A stretch of 64,000 nt of DNA, from assembly GCA_037440405.1 (NCBI GenBank), contig JBBIUE010000012.1, forward strand, positions 1-64,000, given 5' to 3'. The notes under the pieces were generated by a model that was not told the origin of the DNA, searched no databases, and saw nothing but the letters and a program-made list of their open reading frames with translations. Both the position numbers and the translations under genes were made by a program. This document shows, in pieces, positions 8,864 through 17,685 of the stretch; position 1 is the stretch's first letter, and each line of letters begins with the position of its first letter. The stretch comes from JANMGV01 sp037440405 (GTDB lineage Bacteria > Planctomycetota > Planctomycetia > Pirellulales > Pirellulaceae).

Positions 8864-9580
8864 TTAATTGTCTCCCGTTCTCACTCCCTCGTCGGTATCA
8901 CCCTGATTCGCCTGCTGCCGCAACTGCAAGATGACGTTCCGTGCCTGTGTCTGCGGGGATGTGTATTCGACGAGTCTGCGCAATTCGATGTTTCGCAATC
9001 TCCCTAGATGGCGAGCTTCGGCGCGCTCTTCGGTCCAGCGCGGACCTTTGATCGCCAGGAGCCGTCCGAACCGATGCCAAAGATCCTGGAACCAAAAACA
9101 TTGTTTTGCGAGCGGACCAACCGCGCGGGAGACCAACGTATCAAATCGCTTTTGGTCTAGCACATCCTGGGCTCGAAAGCCGTAAACGGCGACTGTGAGT
9201 CCCAGCTTGTGAGCAAACCCCTCGACAGCTTTCGCTTTTTTCGCGACGCTATCACACAGCGATACCTTTAGGTCAGGTCGGATGATGGCAAGAACCAGTC
9301 CGGGCACTCCTCCGCCTGTTCCAATATCCAGAACAGTCTCGCCTTCAACGAGCAATGAACTCAATTGGAGCGTATCCACCAAATCACGACTGACAAATAG
9401 TTCGTAGTTCGTGTGCCGAGTTAGATTCAGCTCACGGTTCAGAATCCAAAGCAACTCACAATAGCTCTCTAAACGCGAGAGCGTTTCCATCGGCAATGAA
9501 TGCAGCCCGAATTTTTGAAGCTGTTCCGCGATACCGCTTTCCAATGAGCTCTCCTCACAAGATTCGAGGTTCAACAACAA
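8864..9580 (-). CDS. rsmG: 16S rRNA m7G527 methyltransferase RsmG (GidB)
   Basis: RsmG transfers a methyl group from S-adenosylmethionine to N7 of G527 in 16S rRNA. The 238-residue product has the family layout. There is a helical N-terminus with NRELNLTRHTNYELFVSRDL (the LNLT..., RHxxDSL-like block), and the SAM-binding motif VLDIGTGGGVPG at residues 83-94. DSVAKKAKAVE and the VSRAVGPL motif follow. The start is a TTG at 9580 that overlaps the end of panD by 10 bases; adjacent in-frame TTG codons (9577, 9574) are equally possible. The coupling to panD suggests co-transcription. Confidence 0.93.
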   Translation of the reverse strand: MLLNLESCEESSLESGIAEQLQKFGLHSLPMETLSRLESYCELLWILNRELNLTRHTNYELFVSRDLVDTLQLSSLLVEGETVLDIGTGGGVPGLVLAIIRPDLKVSLCDSVAKKAKAVEGFAHKLGLTVAVYGFRAQDVLDQKRFDTLVSRAVGPLAKQCFWFQDLWHRFGRLLAIKGPRWTEERAEARHLGRLRNIELRRLVEYTSPQTQARNVILQLRQQANQGDTDEGVRTGDN

Positions 9581-9996
9581 GACTCGTGGCTATCGCGTGA
9601 TGGCAAACTTCTGCGTCTTGGCCCTGGGATTTCCTGCCCCGTGTGGGAGATGCGATTCTGTTCATCAACGAACACAACTTTGGGCTCGACACCGTAGGAT
9701 TGGAGTTCTTCCGACGGAACGTAGCAGAAGGTTGCGATGATGACCACGTCGCCAGGCCGAATCAAATGAGCTGCGGCACCATTGACGCAAATATCGCGAC
9801 TTCCCTCCAATCCCTCAATCGCGTAAGTCTCCAGTCGCGAACCCCGAGTCACATCCCACACACTGACCGCTTCGTAGGGAACGATCCTGGCGGCACGCAT
9901 CAAGTCGGGAGGGAGCGTTAGTGAACCCTCGTAGTCAAGGTCAGCTTGCGTTACCGTGGCCCGGTGAATTTTGGAACGTAAAAACTTGCGAAACAT
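9571..9996 (-). CDS. panD: aspartate 1-decarboxylase PanD
   Basis: PanD converts L-aspartate to beta-alanine for pantothenate and coenzyme A. The 141-residue proenzyme starts MFRKFLRSKIHRATVTQADL as in the family. Its self-cleavage site is Gly24-Ser25 in DYEGSLTLP, where Ser becomes the pyruvoyl cofactor. The NGAAAHLIRPGDVVII block is conserved. The C-terminal 15 residues are longer than usual. It lies 149 bases downstream of coaD, so two CoA-pathway steps are neighbours. Confidence 0.95.
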   Translation of the reverse strand: MFRKFLRSKIHRATVTQADLDYEGSLTLPPDLMRAARIVPYEAVSVWDVTRGSRLETYAIEGLEGSRDICVNGAAAHLIRPGDVVIIATFCYVPSEELQSYGVEPKVVFVDEQNRISHTGQEIPGPRRRSLPSRDSHESCC

Positions 9997-10145
9997 GCGA
10001 AGGCCAAATTCCTACGGTGATTGGACACAAACAGTCGAGCACTATCTTTCGCCGATTGCCACGGAGTGTCAATGGAAAGAAGCCGGCAACCGAGGAAACC
10101 GCCCAAAATTCAGCCAGACTGAGCCGTTCTTTCCATCAAAACGGC

Positions 10146-10649
10146 TTAAGATGTTGCGTGCATTTTGGCAACGAGCGGGCCAATCACGCTCTGTGGAACA
10201 AACTTTTCAAGTGCTCTACCATCGCTCATCGAAGCAATCTGCTTGATCAACGAACTGGAAATATGACCGTAGACTTCATCCGCCATCAGAAATACGGTTT
10301 CGATCTCACCGTCTAGCCTCCGGTTGGCCATCATCATCGTAAATTCCGCTGCGATATCGGTCAAAGGACGAACACCTCGCACCATGACTCTCGCACCGCA
10401 TTCGCGAACAAAATCTACCGCCAAGCCCGCGAAGCTACGAACTTCGACGTTCGCGAATCGGCCAGTCACTCCGCGAAGCAAATCAAGGCGCTCCTCCAAC
10501 GAAAACGTCGAAGCTTTCGCGGCATTGAATCCAACACCAATGATCAATCGATCATAAAGCGAAGCTGCCCGTTCAATGATGTGCAAATGCCCCAACGTGA
10601 CCGGGTCGAAAGAACCAGTATAGACTGCACAGTGCGATGATAGTGGCAT
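10146..10649 (-). CDS. coaD: phosphopantetheine adenylyltransferase CoaD
   Basis: CoaD joins 4'-phosphopantetheine and ATP to dephospho-CoA, the penultimate step of coenzyme A synthesis. The 167-residue protein has the nucleotidyltransferase signature: YTGSFDPVTLGHLHII at residues 10-25 with the (H/T)xGH motif, VRGVRPLTD in the middle, and ISSSLIKQIA replacing the KMSKS-like loop near residue 130. Length is normal. The gene sits 56 bases after the aminotransferase and ahead of panD. Confidence 0.95.
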   Translation of the reverse strand: MPLSSHCAVYTGSFDPVTLGHLHIIERAASLYDRLIIGVGFNAAKASTFSLEERLDLLRGVTGRFANVEVRSFAGLAVDFVRECGARVMVRGVRPLTDIAAEFTMMMANRRLDGEIETVFLMADEVYGHISSSLIKQIASMSDGRALEKFVPQSVIGPLVAKMHATS

Positions 10650-10705
10650 GAGAATCGACTTTTCAAGAATGGGAATGGTGTCACCCGGTGGTCACAACCG
10701 CTCGA

Positions 10706-11899
10706 TCAGTTTCGAATTCGTTCGAGCGACTCGATAAGTCGAACGCAATCCGCTTCGTCGTTGTAGGCGTGCGTGCTGACGCGAACCCAGTCTGAACGAA
10801 CCGAGACGACCACACCTAAGTCTAGCAGATTCGATCGAGCTCGATGCGCGTCCAGTCGCGGATGACGGATTGAAAGAATGCCTGAGGAATGTTCTGCTTT
10901 TCCCGAGGAATAGATCCTGTAACCTTGATCCTCGAGTTGCCCACGGAGCCAAGCGACATTCTCGTTGATCGCTGCTGCGACTGGGCTATCGTGTTGATGG
11001 CATCCAAGCGAGCAAAGCAGTTCTAAACTCGCTCGTAACCCCGTCGCTCCGATCATGTTCGCTGATCCAATTTCATACCGACTACAATCAGGTTTCCATC
11101 GCGTTTCGGTCGCACCGAAGGAATTCGGTCCCGCGACACTTCCCCAACCGACAAATGGAATCGAGAGCTCATCGAGGACGTCTTGGCGAACGTAAAGTAT
11201 GCCCATGCCCTCGGGACCCAGCATCCACTTATGACCATCCGCCGCCAGAAAATCGATCCGTGTTTCGGAGAGATTAATGGGATAGGCTCCAAGCCCCTGG
11301 ATCGCGTCCAAAAAGAGGCGAATTCCGCGGCACTGACACAGGGCGGATACATCGCTTAATGAGATCCGAAAACCAGAAACGTAACCGATCCAACTGATCG
11401 CCAACAACCGAGTCCTCTTATCAATCGCTCGTTCAATCGAGTACATGGACAGTTCTCCATCCGCTTCCGCAGCAACGGTACGGATTTCGACACCGCGATG
11501 TTCAAGGTTCCGCCAGGGCAGATAGTTGCTGGAAAACTCATTGTTTGGAACGACGACGTTATCTCCCGGCTCCCAACGAATCCCGTGCGCTACGAGGTTG
11601 ATTCCAGTCGAAGTATTACCGACCAAGCCAATTTCCGAAGGCTGGGCATGAAGCAAGCGGGCCGCTACTTCGCGAAGAGCCTGAAGTTCGTGGTTCCACC
11701 GGCCCCAAGCCACATCGCCCTCGGATGCGGCCTCTCCGATCCAGTGGATCATCTTGTCCCTGGCGACTGTGGGAAGTGGTGCGACGGCCGCATGGTCAAA
11801 ATAGGCCCACTTCTGAACAATTTCCATTTGCGAACGAAGGGTTTCTCTCGCATGATGCGGGCTGACGGTCGTTGGGGTTATGACGCTTTTTTCGTGCAT
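10706..11899 (-). CDS. class V PLP-dependent aminotransferase (cysteine desulfurase-like)
   Basis: A fold-type I PLP enzyme of about 397 residues. AYFDHAAVAPLP near the N-terminus, NTSTGINLVA, and DAIQGLGAYPINLSE followed by FLAADGHKWMLGPEG (with the Schiff-base Lys) are the class V hallmarks. It lacks an obvious catalytic Cys loop of IscS/SufS, so sulfur mobilisation is not shown; isopenicillin-epimerase-like enzymes share these motifs. Start choice is weak: ATG 11899 gives the usual 25-residue lead before the first motif, but a GTG at 11941 is in frame and neither has a strong ribosome-binding site. It heads the coaD-panD-rsmG run. Confidence 0.8.
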   Translation of the reverse strand: MHEKSVITPTTVSPHHARETLRSQMEIVQKWAYFDHAAVAPLPTVARDKMIHWIGEAASEGDVAWGRWNHELQALREVAARLLHAQPSEIGLVGNTSTGINLVAHGIRWEPGDNVVVPNNEFSSNYLPWRNLEHRGVEIRTVAAEADGELSMYSIERAIDKRTRLLAISWIGYVSGFRISLSDVSALCQCRGIRLFLDAIQGLGAYPINLSETRIDFLAADGHKWMLGPEGMGILYVRQDVLDELSIPFVGWGSVAGPNSFGATETRWKPDCSRYEIGSANMIGATGLRASLELLCSLGCHQHDSPVAAAINENVAWLRGQLEDQGYRIYSSGKAEHSSGILSIRHPRLDAHRARSNLLDLGVVVSVRSDWVRVSTHAYNDEADCVRLIESLERIRN

Positions 11900-12014
11900 A
11901 GAGGAACAAATTTTGGACTTAGGGTACGTGAAAAACCGCACAGCTCAGGTAAGCTAGGTGACATTGATTCTTCTTCAACTATACTAGCAAACAGCTTGGT
12001 CTTGAAATGACATC

Positions 12015-12257
12015 ATGATGGGTGGATACACGACGAGCATCCGAGGTTTGTTAATGCCCAGAGTATTCTGTTTGGCAGGGTTAGTTGTCGCTGGCCTTGT
12101 CGTTCTCCTCTTCTTAATGGACTTGATCTTTGGGTTAATTGGCCTAACCTACCTCGCTCCATTTAAGCTTGCCAATGTGACGATGGATATCGTTTTCCTC
12201 ATTTGTGCTGGGATTTTGGCATTTCTAAGTTGGTCCAGTCTCCGTGAACTCAAATAG
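12015..12257 (+). CDS. small two-helix membrane protein
   Basis: An 80-residue protein with two hydrophobic helices (about residues 17-43 and 54-74) and the segment YLAPFKLANVTMDIVF between them. I recall similar short planctomycete proteins with this APF-x-x-AN-x-TMD segment, but no function. A second ATG twelve codons in (12051) would give a more usual short N-terminus. It stands upstream of mogA on the same strand, 266 bases apart. Confidence 0.7.
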   Translation: MMGGYTTSIRGLLMPRVFCLAGLVVAGLVVLLFLMDLIFGLIGLTYLAPFKLANVTMDIVFLICAGILAFLSWSSLRELK

Positions 12258-12523
12258 CCGGCTGCATTTCAGATACACCAAAATGTAAGAATGGCATCTT
12301 GCAAGCTTTCACGCATCAAAATGGCGGGCTCGGAACTGCTCAACGTGCGTCGACGGGCCTTTCCTGAAAAAATGAGGGAGATCGCGACTTGCCAACGGCA
12401 AATTCTTGTTAACTTAGTCGTTCCGAGAACCATCTTCAATTGATCGCTCTCGACTTTTTCGCACAATAGGGTCGAAAGTGTGATTGTCTTTCTTCCTGAA
12501 GTAGATCGAGGGACCGGTTGCCG

Positions 12524-13066
12524 ATGGCAGAATCGAGTACTGAAACGGCGAAGATTGGCATTGTCACCGTTTCCGACCGCGCAAGCAGCGGCATCTACGA
12601 GGATTTGAGTGGACCGGCAATCCGCGAATACTTGCTCGAAGTAATTCGCTCTCCCTTCGAAACCTTGTATCGAATCACTGCGGACGAGTTGGATACGATC
12701 GCGGCAACGCTTCAGGAATTCGCCGAATCCGGTTGCTGCTTGATCGTCACAACAGGGGGGACTGGGCCGGCATTGCGGGACGTAACTCCGGAAGCGACCG
12801 AGCGAATCTGCCAGAAGTTGCTGCCGGGCTTCGGCGAACTGATGAGGAGAGTTTCGCTTGAAAAAGTCCCTACGGCGATTCTGTCTCGACAGACTGCAGG
12901 CGTATGTGGACACTCCCTTATCGTGAACCTACCTGGTCAACCGAGAGCAATACGAGAGTGCCTCGACGCAGTCTTTCCAGCAGTGCCTTACTGCATCGAT
13001 TTGATCGGTGGACCGTACATCGAAACGAATCCTGATCGAATCATCAGTTTTCGTCCCAAAAAGTAA
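12524..13066 (+). CDS. mogA: molybdopterin adenylyltransferase MogA
   Basis: MogA/MoaB-type enzymes adenylylate molybdopterin before molybdenum insertion. The 180-residue protein carries KIGIVTVSDRASSGIYEDLSGP at its N-terminus, the TTGGTGPALRDVTPEAT motif in the middle that binds molybdopterin, and LPGQPRAIRECLDAVFPAVPYC near the end. An in-frame TTG two codons upstream (12518) sits closer to the GAGGG ribosome-binding site and may be the real start. No other molybdenum cofactor gene is in the window. Confidence 0.92.
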   Translation: MAESSTETAKIGIVTVSDRASSGIYEDLSGPAIREYLLEVIRSPFETLYRITADELDTIAATLQEFAESGCCLIVTTGGTGPALRDVTPEATERICQKLLPGFGELMRRVSLEKVPTAILSRQTAGVCGHSLIVNLPGQPRAIRECLDAVFPAVPYCIDLIGGPYIETNPDRIISFRPKK

Positions 13067-13096
13067 AAAGCAAACTTGGAGCGCATTGGAGCTTTT

Positions 13097-13861
13097 ATGA
13101 GCGATTGGAAAGCAACTCGAAAGACAGACGGTCCGTTGTCATCGATTCGCGTTTGGCGAACGAATCGAACACCTGACAGTTTGTTTGTCTTGTGCCATGG
13201 TTTCGGAGCCCCAGGCGATGATTTGGTTGGACTGGTGGATCATTGGATTCCAAGGTTCGATGCATCCAATATTTGTCCGCTTATGATCTTTCCAGCAGGA
13301 CCGATAGACTTAACGGATGAGGGGATGCCTGGCGGTAGGGCCTGGTGGCGGATCAATATGGCGCATCTCATGCAAATGGCGATGGCTCATTCGTTCGATG
13401 AAATACGAAATGAGGTTCCGCCAGGAATTGAGTCCGCTCGCAAATGTTTGGAATTGGTTGTTGAAGAGACTCGACGCGAGTTTCTAGGAGTGGATCTACC
13501 GCTGGTCATTGGCGGATTTTCGCAAGGAGCGATGTTGGCCGTCGAATATTCGTTGATGAGCGACCAGGAGCCTCCTCAGGGGTTAGTCGTCCTGTCGGGG
13601 GCATTGATCAGCGAGAAGCGTTGGCGGGATAGGGGCGATCGTTTGGAGTCTACCAAAGTGTTTCAGTCTCACGGTATGAGCGATACGGTTCTGCCGATCG
13701 AGTCGGGTAAAGCTTTGAGTCAATTGCTCCGAGACTACAGCGATGAACTTCAATGGTTGGAGGCCCCTGGTCCTCATTACGTTCCAGCCGAAGCGAATGT
13801 GCCGATCTGTGATTTGCTGGCAAGCGTGGTTTCCGAATCAGCAGCACGGACCAACCGTTGA
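13097..13861 (+). CDS. alpha/beta-hydrolase, phospholipase/carboxylesterase type
   Basis: A 254-residue cytoplasmic esterase starting at the ATG at 13097, six bases after GGAG. It has the nucleophile elbow GGFSQGA (Ser), the acid loop HGMSDTVLP (Asp) and PGPHYVP (His), in the order and spacing of the EstB/acyl-protein thioesterase family. The oxyanion block is LCHGFGAPGDDL. Family members hydrolyse short acyl or lysophospholipid esters; the substrate is not predictable here. It follows mogA by 30 bases. Confidence 0.85.
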   Translation: MSDWKATRKTDGPLSSIRVWRTNRTPDSLFVLCHGFGAPGDDLVGLVDHWIPRFDASNICPLMIFPAGPIDLTDEGMPGGRAWWRINMAHLMQMAMAHSFDEIRNEVPPGIESARKCLELVVEETRREFLGVDLPLVIGGFSQGAMLAVEYSLMSDQEPPQGLVVLSGALISEKRWRDRGDRLESTKVFQSHGMSDTVLPIESGKALSQLLRDYSDELQWLEAPGPHYVPAEANVPICDLLASVVSESAARTNR

Positions 13862-13999
13862 CTACCATGACAACGATCCAGCCGTTCGAGTGCAATTTCG
13901 TTTGCGTTCGTCACAGTTATTTCCCAAGATTAAAAAAATTCTGTTCACTTCTTCGGAAATCCGCCTTGATCCTTGCAAAGCAAACTCTTCAAATACATC

Positions 14000-14314
14000 A
14001 TGGAAGAAAGTAGCAATAACATCAATGAAGCGATTGCTCAGAGGGCCGTTTACGTGAACAACTTGAACGAGCAAGACATGGAAGGTATACACGAAAAAAT
14101 ACTCGAGCTCATCCGCGAAGTTTATGGGAAGAAGGCCCAATTAAGCGATTCGCTGCTACTTCTTGGCATCGATTCTGTCGGCATGGCCGAGCTTACGCTG
14201 GAGGTCGAAAAACGCTTTGGCATTCGCGTCAATGACGACATCTTTGACGTTGAAACGCTAGCTCAACTTGCAGAATACATTGAGCTTCGTCGGCAAACGA
14301 CAAGTTCCAGGTAG
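14000..14314 (+). CDS. acyl carrier protein, orphan
   Basis: A 104-residue acyl carrier protein starting at the ATG at 14000. LLGIDSVGMAELTLEVEKRF at residues 54-73 is the phosphopantetheine attachment motif, with Ser59 as the modified residue; RFGIRVNDD and TLAQLAEYI follow as in ACP helices II-IV. The N-terminus has an extra 25-residue Asn-rich lead not found in housekeeping AcpP, so this is a dedicated carrier rather than the fatty-acid synthase ACP. No synthase, ligase or ketosynthase lies next to it, which leaves its partner unknown. Confidence 0.85.
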   Translation: MEESSNNINEAIAQRAVYVNNLNEQDMEGIHEKILELIREVYGKKAQLSDSLLLLGIDSVGMAELTLEVEKRFGIRVNDDIFDVETLAQLAEYIELRRQTTSSR

Positions 14315-14881
14315 ACGCTGCTCCCCCTATCAAATGACGATCGCTTCTGAAGACATCAATATGAAGTAGACCGGCCGACGGCGCGCCTTCTAGCAATCCT
14401 GCTGGAAATTTCAGACGCAAAGCGAGCGGCAGATCAGAATCTACCAATCATGATCCGCTGCATGAGCAAGAAACAAAGTCTTGTCCCCCACCTACAATTC
14501 GTCCCTCACAAACGTTTCGGGCCGGAGGATGTTCACTTTGCTCGTGCCCGAAGGGAGCCCCATTGAACGCTGTCGGGGAGCATACGCCGAGCTACGAAAA
14601 GCGTTCGCGACGGTGCGCGAACACGCCGGTTGAACGATCCACTTTCAACCGCCGTCCGCCCAAGCCCCTGATGACACACGCGAAAACCCATTATCTCCGA
14701 ATTCTCTCCTTGACCGCTGTCTGTTGATTGCTCGCATCTCGGGATGAATGCTGGGAGGAGCCTACAAATGTTCCTGAACAGCAGATATTGTCGATGAACG
14801 CCTTGCTTCGCGCGGTCAGCACCGCCAACTGTGGCGGGGCCCGAAGAAGACGTGCTGCGGCGGCAACCTAAACTGCACGGA
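14315..14881. other. intergenic stretch, no gene recognised
   Basis: Roughly 570 bases between the convergent ACP and membrane-protein genes. Frames on both strands are Arg/Ser-rich and show no motif or ribosome-binding site. No strong terminator hairpin with a T-run was found. Confidence 0.5.
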
Positions 14882-15715
14882 TCAGCCGTAGATATGCCAA
14901 CCGACCAACGCCACAAGAATTACACAGACGCCTGCCGCAACTGCGATTCTTCTCCAATTCGACTTAGGAGCAAAGAACAATGCGTCGACAACAACCACGA
15001 TACACGGAAGGAAGGTGATGAGACCATAAACCCATAGGGGACGCGGCGAGCTGTACAGCCTCGTTGCAACAACGAGTTGAACGCATAGGAACAAGATCGG
15101 CGCAATCCAAAGTTCAGCATGATCGATCCGACGTAAACTGGCCAAGCACGCGATTACAAAAGTTGCCGCGACGAGTCCGAGACTGAGCGATGCTAGCGCC
15201 GAATAGGCGCTGGCGGCGAGAAGAAATAAGCCACCAACCTGAGCGACGAGAACCCAATACACCCATTTCGCTGCATTCTTTTCGACAAGTCGACGAAGAG
15301 CCAGATCGCTTAGCAGCACTCCGGAGACCATCCACGCGCTCCAAAATGCGAATTCACGATGAAGGTCCTTCCAGGATGCATCTACCGGAAGTATGACCCA
15401 TGCGGTCCAAGCTGCGATGAGGGCCAAGCCGATATACAGCGTTGCATGGCTTCGACTGCAGATCGCGCTCCAAAGCCCACTGAAGCAAGCGGTCCAAAAG
15501 CATCGTTTCCATGGGTCATCACTCGACCAAAATTCCCAGCCGCTGGCCTCGATCAAGACCAGCGACATCATAATGCTAAAGAAGATGATTGCCGCTAATC
15601 GCCTCGGACTTGCGAACTTTTGATTGAATCCTGTTCCTGCGATGCCGACAGAGACCATGGTGGACACGATCGGCAACAACAAAAACCAGATCGCTTCGCG
15701 AAATCCGATCACCAC
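14882..15715 (-). CDS. polytopic membrane protein, function unknown
   Basis: A very hydrophobic protein of about 277 residues with roughly eight to nine predicted membrane helices and short charged loops (for example RRLVEKNAAKW and SPRPLW). No transporter or enzyme motif was recognised. I prefer the GTG at 15715, which has AGGGATGG about ten bases upstream and clears the end of yceI. An ATG at 15769 is also in frame but would overlap yceI by 35 bases. It is the last gene of the long minus-strand run. Confidence 0.7.
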   Translation of the reverse strand: MVIGFREAIWFLLLPIVSTMVSVGIAGTGFNQKFASPRRLAAIIFFSIMMSLVLIEASGWEFWSSDDPWKRCFWTACFSGLWSAICSRSHATLYIGLALIAAWTAWVILPVDASWKDLHREFAFWSAWMVSGVLLSDLALRRLVEKNAAKWVYWVLVAQVGGLFLLAASAYSALASLSLGLVAATFVIACLASLRRIDHAELWIAPILFLCVQLVVATRLYSSPRPLWVYGLITFLPCIVVVVDALFFAPKSNWRRIAVAAGVCVILVALVGWHIYG

Positions 15716-15734
15716 GGCAAATCCATCCCTTGGG

Positions 15735-16280
15735 TTAACGGTTGAAAACCATGGTGCTGGAGATTTCAACCTCGTTGTTGATCTTGCCTTGACCGTAATT
15801 CATTCCCCACTTCGTGCGGTCGATCTTGAACTCCGTCTTCATCGTGAGGGTGTCTTCCGTCATTTGAACCTTCACCGGGATCGTCACTTCAACATCTTTA
15901 TCCAACATGGTCAGAACGCCGGTAATCTCGGCACCGTCTTCACCTACCAAAGCGATCTTCTTCGATTGAAATTTGATCGTCGGGAACTTACGAACGTTGA
16001 AGAAATCTGGGTTCTTCAAATGCTGAGTCAGATTGTTGTCGTCAGAGTAAATGCTGTCCGTTTCGATTTCGATAACGATTTCGCTCTTCTCAGGATTGTC
16101 ATGATCCGCCTTGGCATTGACGCTGAATTTCTTAAAACCTCCGGTGTGCTTTCCGTCGGTTTTGGATCCAACAAATTCGATCGTCGATTTTTCAGCATCA
16201 AGTTTTAAGTCTTCGGCTCGCACGTTCGCGAAGGACGGGAGCGCCATGCATACCATTGAAAGCGCGGTTAAAAACTTCAT
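15735..16280 (-). CDS. YceI-family periplasmic lipid-binding protein
   Basis: A 181-residue exported protein. The signal peptide covers residues 1-22 (cleavage after VRA). The mature part is a lipocalin-like YceI domain: DAEKSTIEFVGSKTDGKHTGGF, FFNVRKFPTIKFQSKKI, GVLTMLDKDVEVTIPV and a DRTKWGMNYG block. Members bind isoprenoid or polyprenoid chains in a hydrophobic pocket; the ligand here is not known. It lies 30 bases after lysA and probably shares its transcript. Confidence 0.92.
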   Translation of the reverse strand: MKFLTALSMVCMALPSFANVRAEDLKLDAEKSTIEFVGSKTDGKHTGGFKKFSVNAKADHDNPEKSEIVIEIETDSIYSDDNNLTQHLKNPDFFNVRKFPTIKFQSKKIALVGEDGAEITGVLTMLDKDVEVTIPVKVQMTEDTLTMKTEFKIDRTKWGMNYGQGKINNEVEISSTMVFNR

Positions 16281-16310
16281 CGGAACTTCTCCTCGAAAAA
16301 TAGGTTTCCA

Positions 16311-17615
16311 TCACAAAGAACCAATAGCCGTCAACGAGATTTCGTCCACGAAATCAGGAATCGTTTCAAGCTGCACCAGATCATCAAATGTTTCTCTCCT
16401 GCGGATTAATTTTGGGCGGTCGTTTTCGATCAAGACCTCAGCCGCTCGAAAGCGACTGTTGTAATTGCTCGCCATGACGAACCCATACGCACCTGCAACT
16501 TCAAGGATCAACAGATCTCCCACTTGAGCCGACGGAAGACGCCGCTTGCTAACATACCCGCCCTCCTCTTGTGTGAAGATGTCCCCGGACTCACAAAGTG
16601 GTCCACCAACGATGACGTCCATCTCGGCAACATCTGTCTTTCCGTCTCTCCTCGCTACCGATATCGGATGGTAGGCGCCATACAGAATGGGACGAGCGAG
16701 ATCGTTGAAACCCGCATTGACCAGGTAAAAATCGTTCTCGCCCATCGACTTCACTGCACGAATCTCCGAGATCAAGAAGCCGCTCTCGGCGACCAGATAC
16801 CTGCCCGGCTCAAGTTCTAGTCGAATCTCGTGCTCAAATCGGGTTTGTAGCTTGATGCGTGTCTGATTCCACAAACGATAGTATGCCGCGAGGTCAACAT
16901 AGGACTGTCCCTCTCGATAGGGTACCGGCAACCCACCTCCTGCACTGATCGTCTTAACCGTCCGGCCAACCCGTTCGGCAACTAATTCCATCGCTTCACA
17001 AACCTGCGCCAAATGCTCGAGGTCCGTACCGCTTCCAATGTGCATGTGCAGCCCAGTCACGAGGATGCCGTGACGATCGGCAGCTCGCAAACACTCATCA
17101 ACTTGCTCATGCCAAATCCCATGTTTCGATTGGCATCCGCCGGTGTTCGTTTTCTGACTATGACCATGACCAAATCCTGGATTGATTCGCAACGTTATGT
17201 CCGAACCGGGAATCTCGCGACCAAGTTGGTCAATCATATCCGGCGAGCCGCAATTGACGTGAATGCCGTATTCTTTTACCAGCTCCAACGCATCTCGATC
17301 GAATACGTCTGCAGTGTAAACGATCGGGGGCGGGTCTCCTTGCGGTGCGAATCCAGCTCGCATGGCGCGCCGAATCTCGCCAGCCGAAACGGCATCCACG
17401 ACAACTCTCCAATGCCGCATGCGGTCCAAAATCGCAATGTTTGAGCAAGCTTTCTGGGCGAATCGCACCACATCAAATTGCTTTAAGTCGTGGACTCGAC
17501 GATGAATAATCGCTGCGTCATACACATACGTCGGTGTTCCAAACTGGTCAGCGATATCGAATACGGATACCGTCCCGATCGAGTCTCGGAATCGTGGAAA
17601 TGGAGTTTCCTGCAC
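16311..17615 (-). CDS. lysA: diaminopimelate decarboxylase LysA
   Basis: LysA decarboxylates meso-diaminopimelate to L-lysine. The 434-residue protein is a fold-type III PLP enzyme. RFAQKACSN at residues 51-59 holds the PLP Lys55. HMHIGSG and GGGLPVPY bind the cofactor phosphate, LELEPGRYLV is conserved, and GPLCESGDIF supplies the catalytic Cys from the partner subunit. Asn-Thr-rich HGHSQKTNTGG is the usual flexible loop. Length and ends are normal. It lies between the rhomboid and yceI genes with short spacers on both sides. Confidence 0.95.
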   Translation of the reverse strand: MQETPFPRFRDSIGTVSVFDIADQFGTPTYVYDAAIIHRRVHDLKQFDVVRFAQKACSNIAILDRMRHWRVVVDAVSAGEIRRAMRAGFAPQGDPPPIVYTADVFDRDALELVKEYGIHVNCGSPDMIDQLGREIPGSDITLRINPGFGHGHSQKTNTGGCQSKHGIWHEQVDECLRAADRHGILVTGLHMHIGSGTDLEHLAQVCEAMELVAERVGRTVKTISAGGGLPVPYREGQSYVDLAAYYRLWNQTRIKLQTRFEHEIRLELEPGRYLVAESGFLISEIRAVKSMGENDFYLVNAGFNDLARPILYGAYHPISVARRDGKTDVAEMDVIVGGPLCESGDIFTQEEGGYVSKRRLPSAQVGDLLILEVAGAYGFVMASNYNSRFRAAEVLIENDRPKLIRRRETFDDLVQLETIPDFVDEISLTAIGSL

Positions 17616-17685
17616 TTGAGTCTATTCCTTGTTTCGCTAGTGGCCGAACGCAATCGTTCAAATAGACATGATCCATCATAAATCT

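Noticed and set aside
12269..12913. 214-codon minus-strand frame
   Set aside because: Antisense shadow of mogA.
14533..14916. 127-codon minus-strand frame after the ACP gene
   Set aside because: Arg/Ser/Gly-rich, no motif, overlaps the start of the convergent membrane gene's 3' end.
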